A stretch of 64,000 nucleotides of DNA from Clostridiales bacterium (GCA_019417465.1 DXVF01000011.1:1-64000); one strand, 5' to 3'; numbered from the stretch's first letter, positions 43,223 to 52,681 are shown. The notes: a model not told the origin generated them from the sequence alone. Translations and numbers: made by a program.

Positions 43223-44590
43223 ATGAAATTTAAGGGAATAACTGTTGGTACTTATGTTTCAAAAAGACCGAAAGGAAAGTTTAACGAATCAGTATGTACC
43301 AATTGCGAAAATAACAAAAATAAGAACATTGACAAAGAAAAACAATATGAATTATGCAAAGGATGCAATAAGTTTTATGTTTCTAAAACTTGTAAAGCCG
43401 TTTTAACAATAGGTCGTGATCAAACAACAGGAAAAACTATCCGCAAATCTTTTGTTGCAGATACTGAAGAAGAAGCCTTAAACAATGCTTTAGAATACAA
43501 AATTAACTTAGATAGAAATGGTGGACCAAGAATTATAACAAAAACAAATAAAACTTTAATAGATTTAGTAAAGCCTATGATAGAAGAACAATTTAAACTA
43601 AATAGAATTAAAGAGTCAACTTATAAAAGGAAATTAGACACATTAAAACAAATTGAAAATGCATCATTTGCAAGAAAGCCAATTGCAAAAGTTACAAGAG
43701 ATGATGTAGTTAATTATCTTGCTAAAATAAAAACTTATTCAAGAACAACTATAAAGCAAAATTATGAACTACTATGTATGGGATTTGGAGAAGCTTATCA
43801 TCAACAAATTATAAAAGAAAATTTTATGGTAGGCTATAAAAGAATTGAAAAACCTAAAAGCGAATACAATGGACATCACAGAATTGCACTTACAATAGAA
43901 GAACAAAGAAATCTAATAGAGTTTTTAAACAATGTAGAATATTCCAAATTCAAGCATAAATATCTATTTTTATTGTTACTAAGTACAGGAATGAGAATTG
44001 GAGAGGCATTAGTGTTAGATTATACTAAAGATATTGATTTAGAAAAAGGAATTGTAACTATTCGAAGAACTCAAACAAAAGATACAAACGGAAAATCTAG
44101 AATAGGAGAAATAACTAAAACTTTTTCTGGTCAAAGAACTATCAACTTAAACGATATTAGTAGAAAAGCACTTGAAGAAGCACTAAATCATATTACTCCA
44201 AATAAGTTTCATTTGCTATTTTATAATCCAACAAATAAAAAATATGGATTATATGAAGAAGCTAGTATAAATTCAGCACTAAAACGAGCAGGATTACAAC
44301 TAGGTATTGGACTATATGAAGATGAAAATTCGAAAGGTAAAAAAGTAACAAGAACAGATATACACACTCATATGTTAAGAGGAACTTTTGCAACAAGATG
44401 TGCAGAAGCAAAAATTGCACCAGCTGTATTAAAAGAAATATTAGGTCATTCAGATATATCTATCACAATGAAATACTATATTGATATAGATACTGATTTT
44501 ATCAACTCTGAAAATAAAAATGTAGTAAATTATTTAATAGATAAAAATATATTTGGAGTAATATTAGATAATACAGAAATTGCAGTTTAA
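43223..44590 (+). CDS. int: tyrosine integrase of element B
   Basis: A 455-residue integrase with an N-terminal cysteine-rich insert (VCTNCENNKN, CKGCNKFYVSKTCK) that may bind zinc. Arm-binding and SAM-like core domains follow. The catalytic domain has STGMRIGEALVLD, HTHMLRGTFATRC and ILGHSDISITMKYY, giving Arg, His-x-x-Arg, His and Tyr. Complete. AAAGGAG precedes the ATG. It ends about 150 bases before the right att. The same cysteine insert occurs in the integrase of C. Confidence 0.92.
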   Translation: MKFKGITVGTYVSKRPKGKFNESVCTNCENNKNKNIDKEKQYELCKGCNKFYVSKTCKAVLTIGRDQTTGKTIRKSFVADTEEEALNNALEYKINLDRNGGPRIITKTNKTLIDLVKPMIEEQFKLNRIKESTYKRKLDTLKQIENASFARKPIAKVTRDDVVNYLAKIKTYSRTTIKQNYELLCMGFGEAYHQQIIKENFMVGYKRIEKPKSEYNGHHRIALTIEEQRNLIEFLNNVEYSKFKHKYLFLLLLSTGMRIGEALVLDYTKDIDLEKGIVTIRRTQTKDTNGKSRIGEITKTFSGQRTINLNDISRKALEEALNHITPNKFHLLFYNPTNKKYGLYEEASINSALKRAGLQLGIGLYEDENSKGKKVTRTDIHTHMLRGTFATRCAEAKIAPAVLKEILGHSDISITMKYYIDIDTDFINSENKNVVNYLIDKNIFGVILDNTEIAV

Positions 44591-44742
44591 AAAATTATAA
44601 AAGACTGATGAAAAATTATTGGAACTATGCGGAATTTTAAGGCATTTATAACCTTAAATGTTCCGCAAAAGTGTTCCGTAAAATAGAGTACAACTACTGC
44701 AAAGGCTTAAATGTCAAAGAAAATAGTACAAAATGTCGAGAA

Positions 44743-44759
44743 CTCACCCCGACCAATTT
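44743..44759 (+). other. att copy between elements B and C
   Basis: TCACCCCGACCAATTTA matches 29566-29582 at 16 of 17 bases. It is the right att of B and left att of C; the tRNA-like part is more decayed. Confidence 0.65.
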
Positions 44760-44887
44760 AAAAGATTTTTTAAGAAATTCTAGAAAATTTCAAAAAAGTC
44801 TAAAATGTGGAAAGACACATGTTTGTAAGATTACAGCATGTGTCTTTAATTTTGTTAAATTCTATAAAATTCTTGAAAATGCCGAAA

Positions 44888-44940
44888 AAATTTCAAGAAT
44901 TATTTTTCTATCTAAAAAAATTTCAAGAAAATTTCAAGAA
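44888..44940 (+). repeat. element C end repeats, left cluster
   Basis: AAATTTCAAGAA at 44888-44899, 44918-44929 and 44929-44940; matched at the right end by 56057-56068 and a partial copy at 56044. Private to C. Confidence 0.55.
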
Positions 44941-44980
44941 TAGCAATCACTTATCCTGTCTGAGATAGGAGGAACTACTT

Positions 44981-45565
44981 ATGCTAACTTTTGTACCCCA
45001 TAAAATAAGTGAAGACTATAAAAAAGTTGAGTTTTATCGTGTAAATAAAGAACTCTGTGATAATGAATTATATAAAGATTTAAATCCTACCGCAATTTTA
45101 TTATATTCACTATTATGTGATAGACTTTCGTTAAGCTATGCAAATGAAAATAATAAAAATATTTCAAAAATAAAGAAACATTTTTATGATGAAGAAGAAA
45201 ATGTATATGTAATTTTTACTAGAATCAATTTAGAAGAAAAATTACATGTTGGAAAATCTGCTATTAGTTCTGCAATGAAACAACTAATAAAAGCTAATTT
45301 AATAAAAGAAATTAGGCAAGGAAAAAATATGCCAAATAAAATTTATGTAGGAAAGACAATTTCAGAAATAAAAGAAGATTTTGTAAATGTGATGTCTGAA
45401 AATCAAACTTCAGGAAGTCAGTTTTTGAATTCTCCTGATGTCAGAAAATCGGATTGGAATAAGAATAATATATTTAAATCAAATAATAAGTGTAATTCTA
45501 ATTATCAAGGCAGAGATTATTCAGATATGGATTGGTCAAAATTGTATGCTAATCCACAATTTTAA
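44981..45565 (+). CDS. repA: RepA-type replication initiator of element C
   Basis: A 194-residue protein: VNKELCDNELYKDLNPTAIL, LYSLLCDRLSLS, and the winged helix NLEEKLHVGKSAISSAMKQL. Ends DMDWSKLYANPQF. Same family and position as the gene at 29845. AGGAGGAAC precedes ATG 44981. Supposed to replicate the excised circle. Confidence 0.8.
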   Translation: MLTFVPHKISEDYKKVEFYRVNKELCDNELYKDLNPTAILLYSLLCDRLSLSYANENNKNISKIKKHFYDEEENVYVIFTRINLEEKLHVGKSAISSAMKQLIKANLIKEIRQGKNMPNKIYVGKTISEIKEDFVNVMSENQTSGSQFLNSPDVRKSDWNKNNIFKSNNKCNSNYQGRDYSDMDWSKLYANPQF

Positions 45566-45578
45566 GGAGGTATTGTAT

Positions 45579-45932
45579 ATGAATTTAACATATCGTAAAG
45601 AAAAAGATTATTTTATACCAAATATTACTGTTGTTGGTGATGATAATAACTACCAAATTGGTAAATATGGAAATTTAAGATTAGATTACTTGAAAAATTA
45701 TAAAAAAGGTCTATATGCAGAATTAATACTTGATGGAACATTAATTAACCACCTAGTTTGTATTGATAAAGAAGCACATAAACAAGTAAAAGCAATGATA
45801 AGAGAACTTGCTAAACAACAGAATGTAGACGAAGAATTAAAAGAAAGCAATCAATTAGAATGGGTTAGATTAATGAATAATTTTAAAAATTCAGTTGAAG
45901 AAATTGTGTGTAATGAATTAATTTATGTTTAA
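45579..45932 (+). CDS. tnpV: TnpV-like protein of element C
   Basis: A 117-residue helical protein: KDYFIPNITVVGDDNNYQIG, KYGNLRLDYLKNYKKG, and NQLEWVRLMNNFKNSVEEIV. AAGGAGG precedes ATG 45579; a longer in-frame reading overlaps repA and is rejected. Coupled to repA as in B and D. Confidence 0.75.
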   Translation: MNLTYRKEKDYFIPNITVVGDDNNYQIGKYGNLRLDYLKNYKKGLYAELILDGTLINHLVCIDKEAHKQVKAMIRELAKQQNVDEELKESNQLEWVRLMNNFKNSVEEIVCNELIYV

Positions 45933-45949
45933 ATTTTAGGAGGGATATT

Positions 45950-46243
45950 ATGTGTGATTTTAGAGAAGTTAAAGAAGATATTTTAAAAGAATGGATATTG
46001 TTTAGAGAAGATGAACTTTCTTCTTTAGTGTGTAATGAGGATAAAAAACATTGGGTTTATTTTGATGAGATTTCTGAAAATATTTTGAAAAGTGTGCCTA
46101 AACAGAATAGAGCTTATATTCAAAAACAACTTAATGTGCTAGATAATAATTTTATGGATTATATTGGCTATTGGAATGAGAAGTATTATAGAAATGGATT
46201 TTGCGATGGTGTGCAACTAGTTGGTGGATGCATGAAAAAATAG
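45950..46243 (+). CDS. hypothetical protein (97 aa)
   Basis: Helical, with several aromatics (WNEKYYRNGFCDGVQLVGG near the end). TAGGAGGG precedes the ATG. Follows tnpV by 17 bases, so in the repA operon. Unrecognised. Confidence 0.6.
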   Translation: MCDFREVKEDILKEWILFREDELSSLVCNEDKKHWVYFDEISENILKSVPKQNRAYIQKQLNVLDNNFMDYIGYWNEKYYRNGFCDGVQLVGGCMKK

Positions 46244-46248
46244 ACCAA

Positions 46249-46287
46249 AAGTCCGATATAAATAAGAAAACTATTCATATCGGACTT
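46249..46287. terminator. bidirectional terminator
   Basis: AGTCCGATAT and ATATCGGACT form a 10-bp stem followed by TTTTTATTT, between convergent genes. Confidence 0.8.
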
Positions 46288-46292
46288 TTTAT

Positions 46293-46565
46293 TTATAAAG
46301 TAATATTATTAACTCCATCTATTATAGATTGTAGCATAATATGTATTTGCTCTATATAGTTTTTATTGTTTTCATCTAAGTTAAGTATATCCTGACTCAA
46401 TTCAGATAATATATATTTATTCCCTTTCTGATAATTTAAAAAATTTAAAATATCTTTTGCAGAAATTTCCTTACTATCATTTGATAAAATAAGAATTCTT
46501 TTTTCATTTGAGCATAAATATATTTTATTTACTGCCTCATATTCTATACTAATTTTAATTTCCAT
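46293..46565 (-). CDS. small partner of the TrlF-like gene (90 aa)
   Basis: An unrecognised acidic protein: MEIKISIEYEAVNKIYLCSN, then a helical C-terminus (KDILNFLNYQKGNKYILSEL). ATG 46565 overlaps the end of the upstream ATPase gene by 11 bases, so translation is coupled; AAAGGAG lies in that gene's last codons. Probably a subunit or regulator of the ATPase. Confidence 0.65.
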   Translation of the reverse strand: MEIKISIEYEAVNKIYLCSNEKRILILSNDSKEISAKDILNFLNYQKGNKYILSELSQDILNLDENNKNYIEQIHIMLQSIIDGVNNITL

Positions 46566-48828
46566 ATAATCTAAATCTCCTTTCGATAGCTTCTTTTCCA
46601 CCATCCATTATATCTGCCACTTGGTCAATTATCTTATATTCTTTACAATTATATTCCAAACAGCCATCTTTAACAGTTATTTCATTTTTATAATTCTTAT
46701 TTAGACATATTACATTATCTACATCTAAATTAACTACAAGTAATGGATTATGAGTTGCTATAATTATTTGTTTGTAATCTCTTACCTGTTTTATATATTT
46801 CAGCAATTCTTGTGAAATTTTAGTGCTACTAATATCATCTTCTGGTTGATCTATTAAAATAATATCATAATCCTTGCTTAGATCATTAAATAAGAAATCA
46901 TAGTGTATTGCTGAAATCTCACCGGGAGTTTCTCCTACAGTACTTTTTAGTCCGTCTTTTTCAATATATGTTTCTTCTCCTAAATAGTCTTCAATAAATT
47001 TGTCCACCTTATTATACCATGTATCAATTTTTTTGATGTCTTTAATCCCTTGTAATGCTTCTCCTAAATCCTCATTATTGGTAATTTCAAGTATACGTTT
47101 TTTGTTATATGCTCTATTAAATAATTCTTCATAGAAATCATCTTCTAAAGACAATTCATCAAACTTGGCTTTTTTTACAAAGGTAAAACCTCTATATAAT
47201 TTTTTTGAACAACCTGAAATTTTTTCTGGAAATTTTGGAATATCTGGCTTGTTTGCTAATCTATCAATATAATCTACTATTAGATTGCAAAAATCATTTT
47301 TTTGTTCTTTATACTTAACACTTTCTTTTTCTTTATCGGTTCTATTTTTATCCATTTCTGAATTAAAATTTCTTAAAGTGGATATTATTAAATTTTTAAT
47401 CTTATTGTCAACTTCAATATTTTCTGATTTATTTAATATTGATTTTTGAATATATTCTAATTGTTGATATATAATATTAATTTTTTCTTCATATTCTTTA
47501 TAAAAATCTGCATTAATATTAAATTCATTTTTTAATTGATTTGTTATTGTATCTAGTGAATCGCTTCTAATTCTATATTTGTTTAAAGTTGTTTGTATAT
47601 CTATTTTTATAGTTGGAATATATAAATTTTCTTTTTCTATTAAAAGATTTATTTGGCATTCTTCTAATTTATTTTTCATTTGCTCTGTTTCTATATTATA
47701 ACTAATATAATTAATTATATCTTTAGCATACTTCTGTATACTATCTTTAAATACAGTTTTAGTATTTATTGAATTATAATATTTAGAATTGTTAAAAAGT
47801 TCACCTTTCTTTACTTGGTCAATTATTTGATTTTGCTGTACATAATATATATTAGGATTTCCATTTACTTTTTTTGATACATTATTTTTTTCAGCTAAAC
47901 TTTTATAATGTTTAGGTAATTTCTCATTATTATTTAAAAATTCCAATAAAAATGATTTCCCCGAGCCATTATCACCAATAATAGCATTAATTCCATTACT
48001 TAATACAACTTCTTTAGAATCAAATTTTATTGATTCTATAATATTTGTTTTACTATTATTTATTACTCTATTAAATCTATTTTCAATATTAGTAAAAGCA
48101 AATACTAATCCATCAAAATTTGGTAATGCCTTAATTTTTGTTACATATTTTCTACTTGCTGTAATTGAATCTTTACATGGATAGTAATTCCATTGATGAC
48201 AATCACTTCCTATTATCGTGGCAACATTTTCATTCGCCTTATTTAAGCTGTTGATTAACATTCCTTGAACACTTGGCTTTTGATATTCCAATGCATTTAT
48301 GTAGCCGGTTTTTATAAAGTTATAAATGTCGTCTACAGAATTTGATAAACTTTTAGGTCCACCTTCTTGATTATCGAAATGCTTATGTTGATGGGCTATT
48401 AAAATTACATTTAATCCAATTTCTTTAAGAATTTTTTCAAAATCTTCACGAGTATAAAAGTCATCTTTTTTTTGTATTAGCTTAGTATTAATAACATCTT
48501 CGATTCTTTTTACTTTAGTTTCATCTTTATCATCAAAAATTGCTATTATATGGCAACTTGGTTTATCTTCTTCTATCTGAACATCAAATTCAACTCCAGG
48601 CAAATTTTTGAATACATTTTTAAATAAATTTTCGGATATCTTATTTTTTATATCCAAATATAAGTCATAACTAAATCTATTATGGTCTGTAATAGCAAAC
48701 ATGTTAATATTATTTTCATTTAATTTTTGTAATAATATTTCTATGTTTTGAAGATTTGAATCATTTACATATCCACTATTTTCTTTATATTCACTAAAAT
48801 TAGAATGAATATGTAAGTATAATGTCAT
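46555..48828 (-). CDS. TrlF-like PHP-domain ATPase
   Basis: A 757-residue fusion. Residues 1-250: a PHP phosphoesterase domain (HIHSNFSEYKENSG; FAITDHNRFSYDLY; LIAHQHKHFD; IIGSDCHQW) with metal-binding His/Asp residues. After residue 270: an SMC/RecN-like ATPase with Walker A GDNGSGKSFLLEF, a long coiled coil (380-560), Walker B region YDIILIDQPEDDISS and ATHNPLLVV. TrlF-type proteins are associated with antiphage defence. It could sense DNA ends or a phage trigger and cleave nucleic acid or nucleotides. Neighbour of a restriction system. Confidence 0.75.
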   Translation of the reverse strand: MTLYLHIHSNFSEYKENSGYVNDSNLQNIEILLQKLNENNINMFAITDHNRFSYDLYLDIKNKISENLFKNVFKNLPGVEFDVQIEEDKPSCHIIAIFDDKDETKVKRIEDVINTKLIQKKDDFYTREDFEKILKEIGLNVILIAHQHKHFDNQEGGPKSLSNSVDDIYNFIKTGYINALEYQKPSVQGMLINSLNKANENVATIIGSDCHQWNYYPCKDSITASRKYVTKIKALPNFDGLVFAFTNIENRFNRVINNSKTNIIESIKFDSKEVVLSNGINAIIGDNGSGKSFLLEFLNNNEKLPKHYKSLAEKNNVSKKVNGNPNIYYVQQNQIIDQVKKGELFNNSKYYNSINTKTVFKDSIQKYAKDIINYISYNIETEQMKNKLEECQINLLIEKENLYIPTIKIDIQTTLNKYRIRSDSLDTITNQLKNEFNINADFYKEYEEKINIIYQQLEYIQKSILNKSENIEVDNKIKNLIISTLRNFNSEMDKNRTDKEKESVKYKEQKNDFCNLIVDYIDRLANKPDIPKFPEKISGCSKKLYRGFTFVKKAKFDELSLEDDFYEELFNRAYNKKRILEITNNEDLGEALQGIKDIKKIDTWYNKVDKFIEDYLGEETYIEKDGLKSTVGETPGEISAIHYDFLFNDLSKDYDIILIDQPEDDISSTKISQELLKYIKQVRDYKQIIIATHNPLLVVNLDVDNVICLNKNYKNEITVKDGCLEYNCKEYKIIDQVADIMDGGKEAIERRFRLYGN

Positions 48829-48910
48829 TTAATTTATCCATTTTTTTCTCCCTTTCTTTTCGGTATACATCTTTGATTATAACAAAGTTAGAAACAAAGA
48901 CTATTATTCA

Positions 48911-48962
48911 AAAAAGCAAAATAATTTTGTAATTAAAAACACATTATTACTTTGCTTTTCTT
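48911..48962 (-). terminator. terminator of the DpnII operon
   Basis: AAAAGCAAA/TTTGCTTTT arms with added AT pairing, followed on the minus strand by a T run. Confidence 0.7.
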
Positions 48963-48973
48963 ATGTATATTTT

Positions 48974-49837
48974 TTATTTAAATATTTCTTTCATAATTTC
49001 ATTTTTCATATCTGCAATATTATAAATATTATCCATATTATCAAAAGTTTCTTTCAAATTATTTCTAGCAGATATCCATCCCATACCATCTGTAAACCAT
49101 ACAAATTTAAATCCTACTATATTTTTAGATTCTTCTGCTATCATTTTATAACTTCTTGCGGTTTCATTAAGTTTTGAACCACCTGCTGCATAAAAATTGG
49201 TTTCAATTCCATATATGCAATTATCAGTTTTAACAACAAAATCAAATCTTTTAGTTGATTGATTATGATTGCTAATGAAAGACATATCTAATTTCCATTT
49301 TTCTTCTATTTCTTGTAAATACATTTCTTTAAAATAGGTTTCGTTTTTCTTAAATCCGGCTTTTTGAATAAATCTTTCAACAACATCTTCCATTAGATGT
49401 CCTCCGCGGTTTTTTCTAGCATTTGAATTTAGTCCTGATTCTACACCTAAAACATAATCATATAAATTATTTACAAGATGATTTTGAATTAAATCAAATA
49501 ATCCAGTTTCCCTCATAAATATTTTATATTGTTCAATATTGTAGTTAATTTTTTTGAAGTTATATTCAAATTTATTTCCTTCTTCATCTAAAACTATTAT
49601 TTCATATTGTCGTACAGCTAATAGAATAGGAATACATTTTAATACCTCAGGATACTTATTCACTAAATCCTCAAAATCTTTTTCAACATTTTTACTACCA
49701 ATTAAAGAATTTAGCATATTTAATTCAATTTTATGTTCTTCTGCATTTTTATATATAGTTTCAAAATCTATATAATATTTATAATTAGCAATACTATCTG
49801 TAAAAGTTAATAGCCATTGAGCAAAATCTCTCTTCAT
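48974..49837 (-). CDS. dpnB: DpnII/MboI-type restriction endonuclease
   Basis: A 287-residue type II endonuclease that cuts unmethylated GATC. Characteristic of the DpnII family are RKNRGGHLMEDVVERFIQKA near residue 140 and the catalytic KTDNCIYGIETNFYAAGGSK near 207-226, with the rest of the PD-(D/E)XK-like site. Length matches DpnII (288). AAGGAGG precedes the ATG in the end of dpnA. Gene order dpnM-dpnA-dpnB equals that of Streptococcus pneumoniae. Confidence 0.9.
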   Translation of the reverse strand: MKRDFAQWLLTFTDSIANYKYYIDFETIYKNAEEHKIELNMLNSLIGSKNVEKDFEDLVNKYPEVLKCIPILLAVRQYEIIVLDEEGNKFEYNFKKINYNIEQYKIFMRETGLFDLIQNHLVNNLYDYVLGVESGLNSNARKNRGGHLMEDVVERFIQKAGFKKNETYFKEMYLQEIEEKWKLDMSFISNHNQSTKRFDFVVKTDNCIYGIETNFYAAGGSKLNETARSYKMIAEESKNIVGFKFVWFTDGMGWISARNNLKETFDNMDNIYNIADMKNEIMKEIFK

Positions 49838-49839
49838 AA

Positions 49840-50616
49840 CTAATCCTCCTTCAACTCTTTATATCTTCTAATCGATAAATCTAAAAATTCTTTTTCATTA
49901 TCTATTCCTATGTACTCTCTATTTAATTTTATAGCAGCAATTCCTGTTGTACTGCTCCCACAAAAAGGGTCTAGTATTAAATCATTTTCTTCTGTTGATG
50001 CTAATATTATTCTTTCCAATATTTCTAAAGGTTTTTGTGTAGGATGTTTTCCTTGCCTTTTTTCAGATGGTTTAGTTAAAGAAGTTGTCCAAACATCCTT
50101 CATTTGCTTGTTACCATTTAACTCCTTCATTATATCATAATTAAAAGTATATTTACTTTTCTTTAAATCCTTTTTTGCCCATAATATAGTTTCTGTAGAA
50201 TGAGTAAAAGTTTTACAAGCTAGATTAGGCGGTGGATTCGTTTTTTGCCAAGTTATATTGTTTATAATTTTAAATCCTTCTTCTTCAAGTGCCATCCCAA
50301 TTGAATAAATATTGTGTAATGTACCACTAATCCATATTGTTCCATTATCTTTTAAAATTCTATAACATTCATTAATCCATTTTTTATTAAAATTATGTTT
50401 TTCTGAAATAGACAAAGACTTGTCCCAAATCCCTTTATTAACATTAACCATTTTTCCACCACTACAAGTAATTCCATTATTTGATAAAAAATAAGGAGGA
50501 TCAGCAAATATCATATCAAAGGTTTTGTCTTCAAATTTTTTTAAGGCTTCAAATGTGTCATCATGTATTAACTTAAAGCTACCATTTCTAAAGTAGAATT
50601 TATTTGAAAATTCCAT
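49840..50616 (-). CDS. dpnA: DpnA-type N6-adenine DNA methyltransferase
   Basis: A 258-residue methylase with the catalytic motif FADPPYFLSNNGITCSGGKM near residue 39 and the SAM site LILDPFCGSSTTGIAA near 215; HPTQKPLEILER between them. In the DpnII system this second enzyme can methylate GATC in single-stranded DNA and protects incoming plasmids. Start overlaps the end of dpnM by 49 bases. Confidence 0.9.
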   Translation of the reverse strand: MEFSNKFYFRNGSFKLIHDDTFEALKKFEDKTFDMIFADPPYFLSNNGITCSGGKMVNVNKGIWDKSLSISEKHNFNKKWINECYRILKDNGTIWISGTLHNIYSIGMALEEEGFKIINNITWQKTNPPPNLACKTFTHSTETILWAKKDLKKSKYTFNYDIMKELNGNKQMKDVWTTSLTKPSEKRQGKHPTQKPLEILERIILASTEENDLILDPFCGSSTTGIAAIKLNREYIGIDNEKEFLDLSIRRYKELKED

Positions 50617-51518
50617 TTTGATTGCTCCTCATAATTTGTTATTAATAATTCTGAAATTTCTCCACGACCTTTTGCGTTTGCATTTATCATCCTTTTGGCG
50701 GAAACTTCATTTATACAAAATCCCTTATATATATCTTCAAAGAAATTATCATTTTTATTAATATTTTTTGGATTTGAATTACTTAACATTAATTTTGCAT
50801 TTTTTTTATTTAATTCATTAAAATATTTTGCCAATTCTTTTTGATTATTGTCATCAAAGTTTTCCTTCGTATAAGAAGTAAATCCGGATGTAGCCGAAAG
50901 TGGTCTATAAGGTGGGTCAAAATATACAAAAGTATTATCGTTAACAAAATTTTCACTTTTTCTATAATCACCATATTGGAAAATAACATTTTTAATAAGT
51001 TTTGATAAATTTCTTAAATTTTTAGAATCGCATATCGTTGGATTTTTATACTTACCACATGGGACATTAAATTTTCCATCTTTATTAACTCTATATAGTC
51101 CATTAAAACAAGTTCTGTTTAAAAAAATAAATTCAGAAGCTCTTTTTGTATTTAACTCATCATTCAAAGTATAAGAATTATATTCTGTTCTAATATCATA
51201 AAAATACTTTTGTCTTTCTTCACTATCCAAAACTAAAAATTCATTTTCTTTTTTATTTAATTCAATTATTAGATTTTCCACATTATTTTTTATTACATTA
51301 TAACAATTAATTAAATCTTTATTTATATCAAAAGCATATGCTTCTCTTACTTCATATTTCTGTAAAATGTCAATTAAAACAGCTCCTCCACCAACGAATG
51401 GTTCAACATATCTTTCAATAGCACCATTTTTTAATTCAAATGGATAATATTTTGTTATTTGAGGAATTAAGCTATTTTTTCCACCTACCCATTTTACAAA
51501 AGGTTTTATAATATTCAT
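50568..51518 (-). CDS. dpnM: Dam-type GATC adenine methyltransferase
   Basis: A 316-residue D12-class methylase: FVKWVGGKNSLIPQI for SAM at the N-terminus, FVGGGAVLIDIL, and TFVYFDPPYRPLSATSGFTS with the catalytic DPPY near 195. Methylates GATC and guards host DNA from DpnB. ATG 51518 follows GGAGGT; an in-frame start at 51530 overlaps the ribosome site. Head of the operon. Confidence 0.92.
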   Translation of the reverse strand: MNIIKPFVKWVGGKNSLIPQITKYYPFELKNGAIERYVEPFVGGGAVLIDILQKYEVREAYAFDINKDLINCYNVIKNNVENLIIELNKKENEFLVLDSEERQKYFYDIRTEYNSYTLNDELNTKRASEFIFLNRTCFNGLYRVNKDGKFNVPCGKYKNPTICDSKNLRNLSKLIKNVIFQYGDYRKSENFVNDNTFVYFDPPYRPLSATSGFTSYTKENFDDNNQKELAKYFNELNKKNAKLMLSNSNPKNINKNDNFFEDIYKGFCINEVSAKRMINANAKGRGEISELLITNYEEQSKWNFQINSTLEMVALS

Positions 51519-51669
51519 TTTTACCTCCAAAATTCCAACTTTAATATATCACATTTTTTTAAAATTTAAAAGAAAATAAGATAATGTTTTTAAATTTATT
51601 TTATTACATTTGAAATATTTTTAAATTTATTATTTGTACAAAAATTTTTTATATAGGTTTGGTATTTTA

Positions 51670-51877
51670 TCCCATTAACCGAATTTCGTGTGAACAAATT
51701 CATTGCTTGCTGGGACAAGAAATTAAATTTTAGAAAATTTTTTGTAAATATTTTTTATCAGTTATAAAGATTTTTATAACTTATTTTTTATTCTTTAGTA
51801 AGTTAAAATAAAGGCTTGGATTTTTCCATTAATAGAATTTCGTGTGAACGAATTCAGTGCTTGCTAGGACAAAAAAT
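51670..51877. repeat. two 45-50 bp hairpin-bearing repeats upstream of dpnM
   Basis: CATTAANNGAATTTCGTGTG followed by AACRAATTCANTGCTTGCT and RGGACAA occurs at about 51674-51720 and 51830-51876. Within each, GAATTTCG and CGAATTC form a hairpin. They lie in the gene-free stretch 51519-52066, in the likely promoter region of the DpnII operon. Confidence 0.55.
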
Positions 51878-52066
51878 CCGATTTTTAAAAGTTTTTAAGG
51901 AAAAAAAGTTTGTACCTAAAATATGTTTTTGTTACTTTTTATGGTACATATTTTATTCCTTTAAATATATTTATTAGAATAATTTTAATCTATAATTTAG
52001 CAAGAAAAGAAGAGCAATATTTTTACAATATTACTCCTAACTATGTATAATATTTTTATTTTATAT

Positions 52067-52258
52067 TCAAATAATTTGTTCTAAGTCAACTAAATCTTTA
52101 TCATTAAATGTAAGTTTTAATAAGCATGGAGATGTTATGTTTAAAACTTTATTTTTATACTCTAACTTAACATCTGTATTAACTTTACACCAATTTAATA
52201 ATAATAATTTTATTGAACCACCATGACTTATTATTGCTATTTTCTGTTTTTCATATAT
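52067..52258 (-). pseudogene. histidine phosphatase C-terminal fragment
   Basis: The minus-strand frame reads KIAIISHGGSIKLLLLNWCK and continues to TSPCLLKLTFNDKDLVDLEQ before a stop at 52067: the second-half motif SHGG and strand order of phosphoglycerate mutase-like phosphatases. The first half is absent; it is joined out of frame to the end of the gene at 52237, marking a recombination joint. Confidence 0.55.
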
Positions 52259-52626
52259 TTTTCTACTAAAGGAATCCTTGATTTATCCTTTTCGCGGTTA
52301 CTTTCTTTTAAAAATTCATAATATTTTTCAATACTTTGAAGATTATATTTCCCATATTTTTCTATTTTCCACGATTCCTTAGTATCAAGAACGCATTCTA
52401 TTTTATCATTTATAATATACCAACCAGTTGATTTTTCTTTTAAATTATAATTATTTTTTAATTCTTGTAATCCTTTTTCTGTAACTGCAATGTCTAAGTC
52501 ACCAGCATCTGGATATATTCCACGCATAACTAATGCTCCACTTGATAAAATCCAGTATTCATTTTTATCTAATCTTAAGCTTTCTAACAATTTTAGTAAT
52601 TCTTCTTTATTCATTCTTTTTTCCAT
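52237..52626 (-). CDS. nucleotidyltransferase-like protein
   Basis: A 129-residue protein with the minimal nucleotidyltransferase motif, LSSGALVMRGIYPDAGDLDI, near residue 25 (GS-like loop plus DxD), and DKIECVLDTKESW. Similar small NTases modify antibiotics or proteins. TAGGAG precedes the ATG. Its end overlaps the phosphatase fragment. Confidence 0.7.
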   Translation of the reverse strand: MEKRMNKEELLKLLESLRLDKNEYWILSSGALVMRGIYPDAGDLDIAVTEKGLQELKNNYNLKEKSTGWYIINDKIECVLDTKESWKIEKYGKYNLQSIEKYYEFLKESNREKDKSRIPLVEKYMKNRK

Positions 52627-52681
52627 AATTGAAACTCCTATATTAAATATTTTTAGATATCTTAGCTAATTTTGTGTATTT

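Larger units (their letters stand above)
29580..44759. mobile_element. element B, integrative mobilizable element at tRNA-Pro
   Basis: From the att at 29556-29579 to the degenerate att at 44743-44759. The layout is repA, tnpV, NERD-like gene, oriT, mobC, mobA, cargo, DUF6076-like gene, xis, int. The short repeat TGTTCCGCAA occurs near both ends (29726, 29758 and 29770; 44659 and 44672; inverted at 44628). All core mobility genes are intact, so B may still excise and be mobilised by a helper. Confidence 0.75.
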
